Part shown: one piece after another, positions 53,079 to 63,715 of the stretch | How the letters are laid out: each line of letters begins with the position of its first letter | How positions within the stretch are numbered: position 1 is the first letter of the stretch | Origin: Verrucomicrobia bacterium LW23 | Lineage (GTDB): Bacteria; Verrucomicrobiota; Verrucomicrobiia; Methylacidiphilales; UBA1321 | Length of the DNA: 64,000 bases | Direction of reading: 5' to 3' | Assembly: GCA_003054695.1 (NCBI GenBank) | Contig: QAZA01000039.1 | Span: forward strand, 1-64,000 | Made by a program: the position numbers and the translations under genes | The notes under the pieces: generated by a model | The model's database searches: none | Told to the model about the DNA's origin: nothing | Seen by the model: the letters and a program-made list of their open reading frames with translations, nothing else

Positions 53079-54458
53079 CTACACCCGTGGCGGCGGCGGG
53101 GGCGCGGGGCGGCTTGCGCGGGGGGAGCCGGGCAGGGGGGCGTGGAGGATGGCGGAGATGCGGCGGTAGGCGTCGGCCAGGTCGGCGGCGGACATCGGGG
53201 AGGCGGCGCGTTGGGCGGCGTCCAGCTCGGCCTTCATGGCGGGGGCGCGATTGGCGGCGGCGGGGGATCGTGAGCACCATTTTGTCCAGCTGGCAAAGGC
53301 TTGGGGCAGCACCTGCTCGCGGGGCAGATTGCGGGCCAGCAGGTTAAGGAAGCCGTCGGCGGAGTCCTGCCCCAGCAGCACGGCGCCCCGGTCCTCGCTG
53401 GCGGTGGTGTCCAGGCGCGGCGCCAGGCTGGTGGCGTTCTTCCACAAAAACAGGCCGGTCAGCACCAGCAGGCCCAGCATAAAGCCGGTTAAGGAGTGCC
53501 GGTGGATGAGCCACATGACGCCTCGCGTATCCTGAAAACCCAGGTGGCGCTCCGAGAAGACGACCTCTCTTTTGCCTTCCGCCAGCATGGCCAGAAGCCG
53601 CGGGGCGGGGGTGGTGACCAGCCCTTCGTTGGTCATCCAGTCGCTTTCGGCGGAGACGATGATGCGGCCTTTGCCCCACTCCCGCCAGGCAATGGCGGGC
53701 AAGCCTGTGGCGTTGACGTAGAGCACCTCCCAGTCGGGGCTGAGCACCAGGTAGTTGCGCGATTTCCACATAAGCTTGCCGTCCAGCGGCAGCTTCCGGT
53801 TCTCCGGCGTGGCCTGGTTAAGGAGGAACTGGCTTGCCGCCGCCTCGCCGCCACGGCGCTGAGGCATAACGCGCAGCTGCATGCCGAGCCGGTGCTCGCC
53901 GCTAAGCAGGGGATCGCCGCCGGCGATCAGCATGCGGATGCCCAGGCGCGCATTGCGCACGGCCAGGGGGGTGTCGCTGTCCGTACTGTACCGGTGGTCG
54001 TTCATCTCCGTTTCACGCTGCTCGTACAGGCTTTTTTGCCCGCGCAGGTCGCCCGCGACAGGCGCGAAGCCCAGCAGCAGGGTGGCGCCTTTTTTCGGGA
54101 TGCGCTCGATGGCCAGGATTTCGTCCAGCACCTCACGGTTCATGCGCGTGCTCATCAGCAGCGTGCTGATGTCAAACCCGGCGATGATATAGAGCGTCTC
54201 GGGGCCGCCTTTAAACAGGGCGTATTTGCGGTTGTCCTGCTGCACGTTCAGGCCGGCCCCCTGCAGGGAGTCGCGAAGGGCGCGCATGCCGTTGGCCGTG
54301 GCGCTGGGTGTGGAGTACCCGGCATAGCCGCCGCTGCGGGCCAGCTGGCTCTGGACAATCGACACGATGCCGACGAGAAAGGCGAGGGTAAACGCCAGGC
54401 CCACGGCCAGCGACATCCACGGCCAGCCGCGGGCGGGGGGGAGCGATGCGTCAGCCAC
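53079..54458 (-). CDS. DUF4350-type membrane protein
   Basis: A 459-residue protein. It starts at GTG 54458, overlapping the previous stop by 8 bp. An N-terminal helix (MSLAVGLAFTLAFLVGIVSI) and a C-terminal helix (FMLGLLVLTGLFLW) flank an exported part with DUF4350-like strand elements (ETLYIIAGFDISTL; GGDPLLSGEHRLG; RIIVSAESDWMTNEGL). Genes of this type often go with a MoxR ATPase and DUF58 protein in PVC and other groups; neither is in the window. The C-terminal tail is Pro-rich. Confidence 0.75.
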   Translation of the reverse strand: MADASLPPARGWPWMSLAVGLAFTLAFLVGIVSIVQSQLARSGGYAGYSTPSATANGMRALRDSLQGAGLNVQQDNRKYALFKGGPETLYIIAGFDISTLLMSTRMNREVLDEILAIERIPKKGATLLLGFAPVAGDLRGQKSLYEQRETEMNDHRYSTDSDTPLAVRNARLGIRMLIAGGDPLLSGEHRLGMQLRVMPQRRGGEAAASQFLLNQATPENRKLPLDGKLMWKSRNYLVLSPDWEVLYVNATGLPAIAWREWGKGRIIVSAESDWMTNEGLVTTPAPRLLAMLAEGKREVVFSERHLGFQDTRGVMWLIHRHSLTGFMLGLLVLTGLFLWKNATSLAPRLDTTASEDRGAVLLGQDSADGFLNLLARNLPREQVLPQAFASWTKWCSRSPAAANRAPAMKAELDAAQRAASPMSAADLADAYRRISAILHAPLPGSPRASRPAPPPPPRV

Positions 54459-56421
54459 GGCCGGGCCCTCCCTGCATGCTTTGCTGGCGCTGCACAAACA
54501 GGTCGAAGAGCTGCGTGGTGGAGGCGTGCTGGCCGTACCACACACGCTCAAAGTCGCGCGCCTGCGCCTCAAAGGCGGTCAGTACGGGCGGGCTCTCGCC
54601 CTGGGCCTGGCCGGCGCCTGCGCGCATGGCAAGCTCGCGCCGGTAGTTGCGGGTGGATTTGGCGCGGGCAATGGTAATGAGATCGCGCCGCGCCAGGTGG
54701 GCCAGCGTGCTCAGGTACAAGGCGCGCAAGGCCAGGCGCAGGTTGCCCTCGCCCCGCAGCTTGTCCGCCAGTGCGCGCCACTCGTCCTCGGGCAGGGCGG
54801 AGGCCAGCACGGCTTCGTCCGCCACGTTGGGCGGAGGCGGCGGCATGGGTGCGGTGACGGTGGGCGCGGCGATGGCGCGGCGCGGGCGCCGGCGGCGCAT
54901 GACGAAGACGCACACGGCGATGATGACGGCCAGCACCACCAGGCCAATCATCAGCACCATGGTAAGGTTCATGCGCCCCAGGCTAAAGAACGACCAGCTG
55001 GAGTCCGGGCTGAAGCCGAAATTGGGGGATGATCGGCGGAAGAACCAGTCCAGCATCTCGTTCACCCACTTGTAGAAGGCGCCCAGGTACGAATCCTGCT
55101 CAAACGTATGCACCTGCAGGTTGCGCTCGCCGCGCCACGTGTAGTCCGGGTTTTGCAGCACGCGCTTCATGCTGCTTTCGATGTCCCTCGAGCGCTTGTC
55201 GAGATCGGGCGAGGCGGGGGTGGAGAGTCTGGTTCGTGCGGCCGGAGCCTGGGGCTGTTTCGCGCCCTGAGCGGCCGGTGCTGGTGTCTGCGCCATGGCC
55301 CAAGGGGCCGGGCTGGACGCCAGCAGTACCAGGGCCAGAATCACCGCCGCCGCCGCGCCACCCCGCGCCACGGAGGAGGCCGCGGAGGCCCGTGCGCCCA
55401 GGGCGGAGGACGGGCCCGTGGCGATGGGCGAGACGATGCGGTTGCGGGCCTCCCCCGCCGCAATACGGGCGCGTGCGGCGCGCAGGCCGGCCAGCAGGTC
55501 ATCCCCCGTGTTGCGGGAGACGCCGTAGACGCAGCGCAACAGGCATACGGCGCGCATAATCGGGTTGGCCACCATATACGTCAGCCCCAGCATCCCTACC
55601 TGCACGGGCACGGAGAGATAAAGCGCGGGATTCTCGCTCAGCGGCGTCTCGATGCCTGCGAGCCAGTGCAGCAGCAATTGCGACATCAACAGCAGCAGCA
55701 TCCCGTTCAGATACAGCAGGAAGTAGAGCACGTGGCTGCACAGCAAAATGTGCACGCTTTGCCGCACGTGATCGCACGCCAGGCGAAAAGAGAGAGCGGC
55801 CGTGCCCATGGTGTCGCCGGCAGTGCTGCCGCCGGCGCCTCCCTTCGGCGGCTCCCCCGTGGCCAGGATGCCGAGGTTGTGGAAGTAGATGTAGAACATC
55901 GGCAGCGGCAGCAGGCACACCGCCGCGATGGGTAGCGCAAACAAGCCCCACGGCAGCCAGCGCGTCTGCGTGGCGGTCAGCATCGCCACGGTGCGGGGCG
56001 TCCACTCCGGCGGGCGCTGGCCCAGGCGAAACGCCCAGAGCTCGCGCATAAAGGCGGCATGCCAGGCGATTTTCCACACATACAGCACCGCCAGCACCAG
56101 GCTGCCCGCAAAAATCACGCCCCACGGCTGCACGGCCACCCGTACCTCCAGACAAAAGAAAATGAGCGCGGCCAGAAAAGGCAGCAGCCCCACCGTGTAG
56201 TACAGCATAATGCGCAGCGGCGCGCGCCGCAGCAGGTGGATGGCCTCCTCCACCAGATCCATCGCCGACTTCTCCGGCACCGTGATGCGCATGGTGGGCG
56301 CGGTGGCGGCGGCAGCCCCCGGCACGCCGCCCTTCGCCCCGTGCGGCAAAGGCGCAGGCTGCCCCGAGGGAGGCGGCGGCGGGGGCGGCGGAGGTGCGGG
56401 AGGCGGCGGGGGCATGGCCAT
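54451..56421 (-). CDS. DUF4129-containing multi-pass membrane protein
   Basis: A 656-residue protein with a Pro-rich N-terminus. Five or more helices occur in the first half (MLYYTVGLLPFLAALIFF; SLVLAVLYVWKIAW; LFALPIAAVCLLPLPMFYIY). A periplasmic portion with DYTWRGERNLQVHTFE then a final helix (VLMIGLVVLAVIIAVCVFV) and a cytosolic DUF4129-like domain (LPEDEWRALADKLRGEGNLR; FERVWYG) follow. It overlaps the DUF4350 gene. Together they may form the membrane part of a MoxR-type system; the role is unknown. Confidence 0.78.
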   Translation of the reverse strand: MAMPPPPPAPPPPPPPPPSGQPAPLPHGAKGGVPGAAAATAPTMRITVPEKSAMDLVEEAIHLLRRAPLRIMLYYTVGLLPFLAALIFFCLEVRVAVQPWGVIFAGSLVLAVLYVWKIAWHAAFMRELWAFRLGQRPPEWTPRTVAMLTATQTRWLPWGLFALPIAAVCLLPLPMFYIYFHNLGILATGEPPKGGAGGSTAGDTMGTAALSFRLACDHVRQSVHILLCSHVLYFLLYLNGMLLLLMSQLLLHWLAGIETPLSENPALYLSVPVQVGMLGLTYMVANPIMRAVCLLRCVYGVSRNTGDDLLAGLRAARARIAAGEARNRIVSPIATGPSSALGARASAASSVARGGAAAAVILALVLLASSPAPWAMAQTPAPAAQGAKQPQAPAARTRLSTPASPDLDKRSRDIESSMKRVLQNPDYTWRGERNLQVHTFEQDSYLGAFYKWVNEMLDWFFRRSSPNFGFSPDSSWSFFSLGRMNLTMVLMIGLVVLAVIIAVCVFVMRRRRPRRAIAAPTVTAPMPPPPPNVADEAVLASALPEDEWRALADKLRGEGNLRLALRALYLSTLAHLARRDLITIARAKSTRNYRRELAMRAGAGQAQGESPPVLTAFEAQARDFERVWYGQHASTTQLFDLFVQRQQSMQGGPGRG

Positions 56422-56617
56422 GCGTCAAAAAAACGCGCGCTCGTTCGGGCGCTGGTATCATGCTACAGCGCCCGGGCTCAAAAGAAAAGCGCGCTTTTGC
56501 CGGCCCGCGGCGGGGAGGCGGCACGGCGGTAAATCTCCGCCGCGCAGGCCCAACCCACGCAATGCGCCATGAATTAGCTTGCCTCTCCTTCGCTTCTCCA
56601 ACAATCTGCAGGGATAT

Positions 56618-57568
<951 letters not shown>

Positions 57569-57658
57569 TCGCAGAGGACGCCGCGATCTACTGCCCACGT
57601 AATCCCCGCCGTTTTTCCCATGACGGCGCACGGAAATTGCGGTATGGGTTAGCGCCAC

Positions 57659-58612
57659 ATGCACGCCGCCGCCAGTAACGCCGCCTCCGCCCCCGCTGCC
57701 GTTGATACGCGGGGCGCCGGGTCGTCCACGGCATTTTTGTGGCGCGATCCCGTGGTGGCGGCCTCCGCAAGCTGGCTGGTGTTTCTGGTGCTTGCCTCCT
57801 TTGTGCTGGTGTACTTTACGGGGCACGATGGCACGGCCAACAACCTCTCCCGCACCTACCAGCCGCCCAGCGCGGAGCACTGGATGGGCACCGATCTGCT
57901 GGGTCGCGATGTGCTGACGCGGCTGCTCAAAGGCGCGCAAATCTCCATGCTGGTGGGGCTGATTGGCGCCACGGTAAGCCTGGTTATCGGCGTAACGTAC
58001 GGCGCGGTAGCGGCTTACGTGGGCGGCACTGTGGATAACGTGATGATGCGCGTGGTGGATATCCTCTACTCGCTGCCGCGCCTCATCCTCGTCATCCTGG
58101 TCATCACGTTTTTCGACGGCTACGCGCGTGAATGGGTCGGGTCCTTCCGCAAATTCGGGCTGGATCCCTCCGCAGTGCGCCTGTGCCTGCTCTTCATCAG
58201 CCTGGGGTGCATCGAGTGGCTGACCATGGCGCGCATTGTACGCGGGCAGGTGCTGGTGCTGAAGGAGGCGCAGTACGTGCAGGCGGCGCGCGCGCTTGGC
58301 CAATCGCACGCGGCCATTCTATGGCTGCATATTCTGCCGCAGCTGCGCGGGCTTATCCTCATCTACCTTACGCTCAACGTGCCGGTGATTATCCTGGAGG
58401 AGTCGTTCCTGAGCTTTCTGGGCATGGGTGTGCAGGCCCCCATGGCCAGCTGGGGCAGCCTTATTTCGGAGTCGGCCAAGGTCATCAACCCCATTAGCAT
58501 CAACTGGTGGCTGGTGGTTTTCCCGGCCGTCTTCCTCGCGCTCACACTCATGTCCCTCAACTTTATTGGCGACGCGCTGCGCGATGCGTGGGATCCGCGC
58601 TCCCGCAAATAA
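57659..58612 (+). CDS. ABC transporter permease, OppC/DppC type
   Basis: A 317-residue inner-membrane protein. The N-terminal helix (VFLVLASFVLVYF) and the segment HWMGTDLLGRDVLTRLLKGA are OppC typical, with the EAA-like loop AARALGQSHAAILWLHILPQ and the final AWDPRSRK end. In peptide or nickel importers OppB, OppC and two ATPases are usually together; here only this subunit lies in the window, 90 bp after the decarboxylase gene. The rest must lie elsewhere or is lost. Confidence 0.92.
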   Translation: MHAAASNAASAPAAVDTRGAGSSTAFLWRDPVVAASASWLVFLVLASFVLVYFTGHDGTANNLSRTYQPPSAEHWMGTDLLGRDVLTRLLKGAQISMLVGLIGATVSLVIGVTYGAVAAYVGGTVDNVMMRVVDILYSLPRLILVILVITFFDGYAREWVGSFRKFGLDPSAVRLCLLFISLGCIEWLTMARIVRGQVLVLKEAQYVQAARALGQSHAAILWLHILPQLRGLILIYLTLNVPVIILEESFLSFLGMGVQAPMASWGSLISESAKVINPISINWWLVVFPAVFLALTLMSLNFIGDALRDAWDPRSRK

Positions 58613-58838
58613 GGGCGACAACACCGCCGCAAGCCCTGCGGTAACATGTTGGGCCTCAGGCAGCAAGCGCCGCCGGCGAGGTTTTAGCGCCGCGCCAAAG
58701 TTGCACGCTAAATTATCGCGCGAAAGTCCGAAGTCATAAGGAACGCAACGCCGGAACTTCCCCCCAGTCGGCGCCACGTTTGCATCCCCCTCGCCCTTCC
58801 TCCCCTTGACTGACGACTTTATTCCCTCCCTCCGTGCC

Positions 58839-59693
58839 ATGTCACATACCACGGCCACTTTCCATCTCTACAACAACTTCCTCAACCTGTACGTACGGGG
58901 GGAAGACGGTCCGCGCCATGCCTGCGGCCTGCCCAACTTTCAACTGCTCAGCAGCACGGAGCGGCGCAACTTTATGGACCGCGCGCGCCGCGACGCCGCC
59001 TGCATCCGCGCCCACGAGCGCGAGCAGGAATTTGCCTTTGGCCGCGATTTCGACCGCGAAGTCCTCAAGGCCGTCAGCTCCGGCAACGCCGATCGCGTGC
59101 GCTATCTGCTAAGCGAGGGCGCCTCCCCCGACGCCATGCGCAGCGCCGCCCTGGCGCTGGCCTGCCGCCTGGGCCACTTCAACATCGCCCGCCTGCTGCT
59201 GACGCTGGGCGCCGAAGCCCACTACGCGGCGGAGATCCTGCTTCGCCAAAACGTCAGCTACTTCGACAACGACAGCGTGCGCCGCCTGCTGCACGAGCAC
59301 TGGCTACCCGCCGCCCACCGCGCCTACCTCTACCGCTGGCCCCGCCCCATGCGCGCCTGGCTGCAACGCCTGGTGCTGGGCTGCTGGGACAGCCTCTCCG
59401 AGCTGGACAGCCAGTTCAGCCGCGTCGAGCTGGCGGACGGCGTCGGCGTGCTGGGCGACCTGCGCCGTTACGGTGCCGAAGGCGCCCTCTCCAAGTACCA
59501 CTACCGCCTCTACTGCTTCCACCCCTGGGACGCGCAACCCGTCACCATCCTCCACCTGGAGGAAGCCAGCGGCTGCCTCACCCTGGGCGCCCATACCCGC
59601 GAAGCCGTCCACAACCTCACCGAAATCAACACCCTCATGACCCCGGACGCCTTCCGCGACTGGGCCGTGCCCCTGGCCAATGGGATGATGTGA
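58839..59693 (+). CDS. Ankyrin-repeat-like protein
   Basis: A 284-residue protein; ATG 58839 (an in-frame TTG at 58806 exists). Residues ~70-140 show ankyrin-type repeats: VLKAVSSGNADRVRYLLSEG, then AALALACRLGHFNIARLLLT and ending LGAEAHYA. The C-terminal part (LDSQFSRVELADGVGVLGDL; PVTILHLEEASGCLTLGAHT) is a further, unknown domain. No signal peptide; likely cytoplasmic, and protein-binding by inference. Confidence 0.7.
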   Translation: MSHTTATFHLYNNFLNLYVRGEDGPRHACGLPNFQLLSSTERRNFMDRARRDAACIRAHEREQEFAFGRDFDREVLKAVSSGNADRVRYLLSEGASPDAMRSAALALACRLGHFNIARLLLTLGAEAHYAAEILLRQNVSYFDNDSVRRLLHEHWLPAAHRAYLYRWPRPMRAWLQRLVLGCWDSLSELDSQFSRVELADGVGVLGDLRRYGAEGALSKYHYRLYCFHPWDAQPVTILHLEEASGCLTLGAHTREAVHNLTEINTLMTPDAFRDWAVPLANGMM

Positions 59694-59778
59694 GGAGGGG
59701 GGGGCGCCTCCGGCGCTTCGGAGCACCACGCTGTCTACACGCGTACTGAAACTGCTCTAAGATCCAGGAGCAATGCTG

Positions 59779-60474
59779 CTACGGCTTTAGCCCCACGACC
59801 TTCCCTTCCGTGGACAGGACGTTGATCAGAGTCCCATGCTGTTTGGCAACTTCGCGAGCACGCTTGGCGCAAGCTCGCTTTTGGGTTGGAGTGTTGTCTT
59901 GATGGATGAGTTCATGGTCCTTGCCCAATACGTAGATAAGTATTGTGGGTATTATCGTACAGGACCCAGCTGTCGGAAAGTCCCTGGTAGGTCCCGCAAA
60001 AATTTTCCCAGCCGCGGCGTAAGCGGCGGCGGATGTCGGCTGCGGGGACGCTATGGCCGCCTTGCCGTACGCGGGCGGCAACGCGACGCAGCGCAATCTC
60101 CACGGGAGAGCCGTAGAAATACAAGCTCGATGCGATAGCCGGCCTGTTTCCAGGAGCGCAGCCGCGTGGCGTAGGAGAGGCCGCTGAGCGTGCTCTCAAA
60201 GGCAAAATCGGCTCGAGCGGCGGCAAGGCGGTCCAGCTCCTGCAGAAAGATACGCCCCGCCGCCAGGGCCGCCAGCTCCGGTTCAAGGGGCGAAAGCCCG
60301 GCCGCAATCAGATCCACATTGACGAAGTGCACAATGCCCGCCTCGCGCGGAAGGAACTCCCTCGCAAAGGTTGTTTTGCCCGCGCCGTTGGGCCCGGCAA
60401 TGACGAGCAGAGCGGCTGGGTGGGGGCGGCGGAGTCGCTCATGCTGTCAAGGGGGCCACGCAGGAGCCGTTTAA
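59779..60474 (-). pseudogene. Zeta-toxin-family ATPase gene, ruined by frameshifts
   Basis: The minus strand encodes the zeta-toxin core in pieces. One frame has the P-loop VIAGPNGAGKTTFAREF and VHFVNVDLIAAGLSPLE then FAFESTLSGLSYATRL, but no start codon is in frame: the ATG at ~60449 is offset by two. A second frame takes over at SPVEIALRRVAARVRQGG and VPAADIRRRLRRGWENF then WVLYDNTHNT, and a third continues to 59779 with a KRAREVAKQHGTLINVL end. Zeta toxins phosphorylate UDP-sugars; this copy cannot work. No epsilon-like antitoxin is seen. Confidence 0.75.
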
Positions 60475-60558
60475 GTCAAGGCGGAATCCATCAACTCCCG
60501 CCTTCCGTCCCTGGTGTCTTCGTGCCTTGTTGGTGAAATATTCCCCCCTGCAACCGCC

Positions 60559-60957
60559 CTAACCCTTGTGCAGGGCGTTGCGGTAGGCAAACAGCAAATC
60601 CTGGTGCGAGGTCTCCTCCTTTAACAGCGCGGCGGCGCGTTGGAAGATGGCCTGGCGTTCGGGGTTTTGCTCCTGCTTCGTCAGGGTGGTGAAGGTGCCC
60701 AGCGTCTCCTGGGAGAGCGCGTGGTAAAGGCCGGGGGAGAGGATCTCCAGCTGGGTGATCTGCGGGCGCATCTCCTTCAGCACCCGTGTGTCGTGCGACG
60801 GGGATTCCATCAGCGCCTGCAGCGGCGACTCCATAGGGGCGTCGCTGGGTACAAGCGGTGAGGTATCCGGCAGCCGCGTCTCCGCAATATCCGGCGCGAC
60901 GGAAAAGCCTTCAAAGCCACTGGGTACGCTGATGGGGCGTGGGGTAATCTCGGGCAT
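60559..60957 (-). CDS. Hypothetical protein
   Basis: A 132-residue protein beginning MPEITPRPISVPSGFEG. The first half is disordered, Pro/Ser-rich; the second half is helical and regular (GLYHALSQETLGTFTTLTK; QAIFQRAAALLKEETSHQDL). No family known. It lies 89 bp downstream of the isocitrate lyase gene on the same strand and could be cotranscribed. Confidence 0.55.
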   Translation of the reverse strand: MPEITPRPISVPSGFEGFSVAPDIAETRLPDTSPLVPSDAPMESPLQALMESPSHDTRVLKEMRPQITQLEILSPGLYHALSQETLGTFTTLTKQEQNPERQAIFQRAAALLKEETSHQDLLFAYRNALHKG

Positions 60958-61046
60958 CGGGGTGGGTCCTTTCCGTCGCGCGCGCGGGGTTAAGTTATTG
61001 CGGAAGAAGCGTATGCATCAGCATCTGCATCTTCAATCCAGTCGAA

Positions 61047-62375
61047 TCAGAACTGCTCGGTTTCGGTCGAGCCGGCCATTGCGGTCGTCGAGCTCTGCCC
61101 GGCGGAGAGCGTGGTGGCTACGGCGTCGAAGTACGACGTGCCGACCTCGCGCTGGTGGCGAGTGGCGGTGTAGCCTTCGGCCTCGGCCGCAAACTCGGCC
61201 TGCTGAAGGTCGGAGTAGGCGCCCATGCCGCGCGTTTTGTACGCGTGCGCCAGCTTGAACATGCCGTAATTGAGCTGGTGGAAGCCCGCCAGCGTGACGA
61301 ACTGGTACTTGTAGCCCAGCTTGCCCAGCTGAATCTGGTATTCCTCAATCGACTTCTGGTCCAGCTTCTTCTTCCAGTTAAAGGAGGGCGAGCAGTTGTA
61401 GGCCAGCACTTTATCCGGATACGCGCCCTTCAGCGCGTGGGCAAAACGGGTGGCGGCCTCCAGGTTGGGCTCGCTCGTCTCCCACCAGATCAGGTCGGCG
61501 TACGGGGCGTACTCCAGGCTGCGCGCAATCGCGTAGTCGGCGCCGATGCCGGGCTTGATCTCAAAGAAGCCCTCCGACGTGCGTTTGCCGGTAAGGAAGG
61601 GGCGGTCGCGCGGGTCGATGTCGCTGGTGAGGAACTGCGCGGAGTCGGCGTCCGTGCGGCTACACAGCACGGTGGCGACGCCCTCAATGTCCGACGCCAG
61701 GCGCGCGGCGTTGAGGGTGCGGATGAACTGGCTGACGGGCACGAGCACTTTGCCGCCCAGGTGGCCGCATTTTTTCTCGCTGGCCAGCTGGTCCTCAAAG
61801 TGCACGCCGGCGGCGCCGGCTTCAATCATGGCCTTCATCAGCTCAAACGCATTGAGCGGGCCGCCAAAGCCGGCTTCGGCGTCGGCAACGATGGGGGCGA
61901 AGTAGTTGATGCTGTTATCGCCCTCCATGCGCGCGATCTGGTCCGCACGCTGGAAGGTGCGGTTGATGCGGCGCACCACATCCGGCACGGAGCTGGCCGG
62001 ATAGAGGCTTTGGTCCGGGTACATCTGCCCTGCGTTGTTGGCGTCGGCGGCTACCTGCCAGCCGCTCAGGTAAATAGCCTTGAGGCCCGCCTTTACCATC
62101 TGCAGCGCCTGGCCGCCGCTAAGGGCGCCAAGGCAGGGGATAAAGTCTTCGGTATGAAGGAGTTCCCACAAGCGCGCGGCGCCGAGTTCGGCGATGGTGT
62201 GCTTCACGCGCACGTTGCCGGACAGGCGCTCCACCTGATCCTGCGTATAGTTGCGCACGACACCCTTCCACCGGTCCGGAATGGCAGCTTTGGCGGGGGC
62301 GGCCGCGGCAGGGGCGGCGACGGCGACGTCATCCGGTGCAACAGGGAGGGTGGCGGCGGCGGGCGTGGAAGTCAT
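61047..62375 (-). CDS. aceA: Isocitrate lyase
   Basis: A 442-residue glyoxylate-cycle enzyme splitting isocitrate into succinate and glyoxylate. The active-site cysteine is C203 in [14 protein letters not shown] marks include [22 protein letters not shown] and [12 protein letters not shown]. The C-terminal lid ends with [14 protein letters not shown], as in well-known bacterial ICLs. A ~30-residue Ala/Pro-rich leader precedes the domain. Malate synthase is not in the window. It indicates growth on acetate or fatty acids. Confidence 0.96.
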   Translation of the reverse strand: MTSTPAAATLPVAPDDVAVAAPAAAAPAKAAIPDRWKGVVRNYTQDQVERLSGNVRVKHTIAELGAARLWELLHTEDFIPCLGALSGGQALQMVKAGLKAIYLSGWQVAADANNAGQMYPDQSLYPASSVPDVVRRINRTFQRADQIARMEGDNSINYFAPIVADAEAGFGGPLNAFELMKAMIEAGAAGVHFEDQLASEKKCGHLGGKVLVPVSQFIRTLNAARLASDIEGVATVLCSRTDADSAQFLTSDIDPRDRPFLTGKRTSEGFFEIKPGIGADYAIARSLEYAPYADLIWWETSEPNLEAATRFAHALKGAYPDKVLAYNCSPSFNWKKKLDQKSIEEYQIQLGKLGYKYQFVTLAGFHQLNYGMFKLAHAYKTRGMGAYSDLQQAEFAAEAEGYTATRHQREVGTSYFDAVATTLSAGQSSTTAMAGSTETEQF

Positions 62376-63002
62376 AGGGTGGGGGAGGTAGTGGGGTAGG
62401 GAAGCGAGGTGTGGTGTGGCCAGGGGCGCCGACTGGTGTGCGGCGCGGGTGCGGGTTACTTCGCAAAGAGATGGCGACCGAGGATTCGCCTGATTATTTC
62501 AGCACTCCTTGACGATAAAGCAAAAGTTTTTTTAGTGAGGCAGAGAAGTTGATCGGGATGTCACCGGTTTGTTACTGTGGCGTTACAGTAAAGTTACAAG
62601 GCGCACTGCCCGGCTACCTACAGCAATCGGCACGGAGAGGCCGTCTCTTAACCCCCCGTAGTCGGGGGCGGAGATTCGGGCTATGCTGTAGAACGGATGG
62701 CAACAGCGCGATTTGCAAGACAGCTTGCATTCTCCCGCAATTTGCAAGCGCCAGGACAGGGGCCGCGGCAGCCATTGCCAGGTTGCAACCACGATGCTGC
62801 CGAGGGGGAGATGCGGTTGCCGGGCAAAATGGCAAGGACTGGCATCCCCTGTGCTTAAGCATAGGTAGATTGCACGAGATGCATCGGCCGAAAGTGGCGT
62901 TGCGATGTTGCGAAAGCGCGGAAATCGCTACGTAAACCAGGGCCGCAGGCGTCCTCTGCCATTGTTACTCCTATCCCCATGTAAAAACATACAGGTATTG
63001 CC
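62376..63002. other. Gene-free region upstream of aceA
   Basis: About 630 bp. The aceA promoter should lie within the AT-richer stretch at 62480-62550. No repeat of the families described here and no believable gene was seen in the rest. Confidence 0.4.
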
Positions 63003-63224
63003 ATGAAAAAGCGCAGCTCCTTCTTCCATTACAGCGCCTACACCTCCTGCCTACTCGCACCCATGCCTGGGCGCCGGGTGGGCGACAATGACACGTCTGC
63101 GCCGGAGTTTTCCTGCCCCGATACGGGCGCCGGTACTCAGGCCACGGTCATCGCCCGCGTGCGCCACACATGCGTGGAGCGCCGCACGGCAGGCGAGACG
63201 GTGGGCCGTGCCATGCTGAGCTAG
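63003..63224 (+). CDS. Doubtful small frame
   Basis: A 73-residue frame starting MKKRSSFFHYSAYTSC, after an AT-rich stretch. It has no signal or domain, and a gene here is only weakly supported. Confidence 0.2.
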   Translation: MKKRSSFFHYSAYTSCLLAPMPGRRVGDNDTSAPEFSCPDTGAGTQATVIARVRHTCVERRTAGETVGRAMLS

Positions 63225-63366
63225 CCTGGCTGGCCGGGCTAGATGGGCCACGGCCCGTCGTCCCTCCCGCTCCCGCAGCTTGTGTTCAGGCAGGTCTCAG
63301 GTCGGTCCTTTGGTCACATCTTTCTCATCATCAAAGAATTATCTCTAATATTTACATTTGCGTCCC

Positions 63367-63672
63367 ATGAAAACGACATCCCTCGTGAGATGCGCCTTCG
63401 CGCTGATCATCGCCGTTTCTATTGCCCCCAACGCGCACGCCGCGTCGGAGTATCTCCTCTGGCCGGGCCAGGTGCACCGCACCGCCATCTGCGCCGCAAC
63501 CAACGCGCCCGGCGATGGCGGCAGTGTCCCCGGCCGCTCCGACACAGCCCCGGCGCCTCGCCCGGAAACGCCCGGTAATGGAGCGCCTCCGTCTCCGCCC
63601 ACACCCGCTCCCGCCCCAGCACCTCGCCCCGGCGGTCCCTCCAGCCCTGGCGGTGCGGGTGGCGTTCGCTAG
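63367..63672 (+). CDS. Small exported Pro-rich protein
   Basis: A 101-residue protein with a good signal peptide (MKTTSLVRCAFALIIAVSI then APNAHAAS, cut after AHA). The mature part has two Cys and a disordered Pro/Ala/Gly-rich tail. No family known. It ends convergently with panC. Confidence 0.5.
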   Translation: MKTTSLVRCAFALIIAVSIAPNAHAASEYLLWPGQVHRTAICAATNAPGDGGSVPGRSDTAPAPRPETPGNGAPPSPPTPAPAPAPRPGGPSSPGGAGGVR

Positions 63673-63715
63673 AGCATCATCGCTCTAACGTTCGAGCGAA
63701 AATCCGCGCGGCCGG

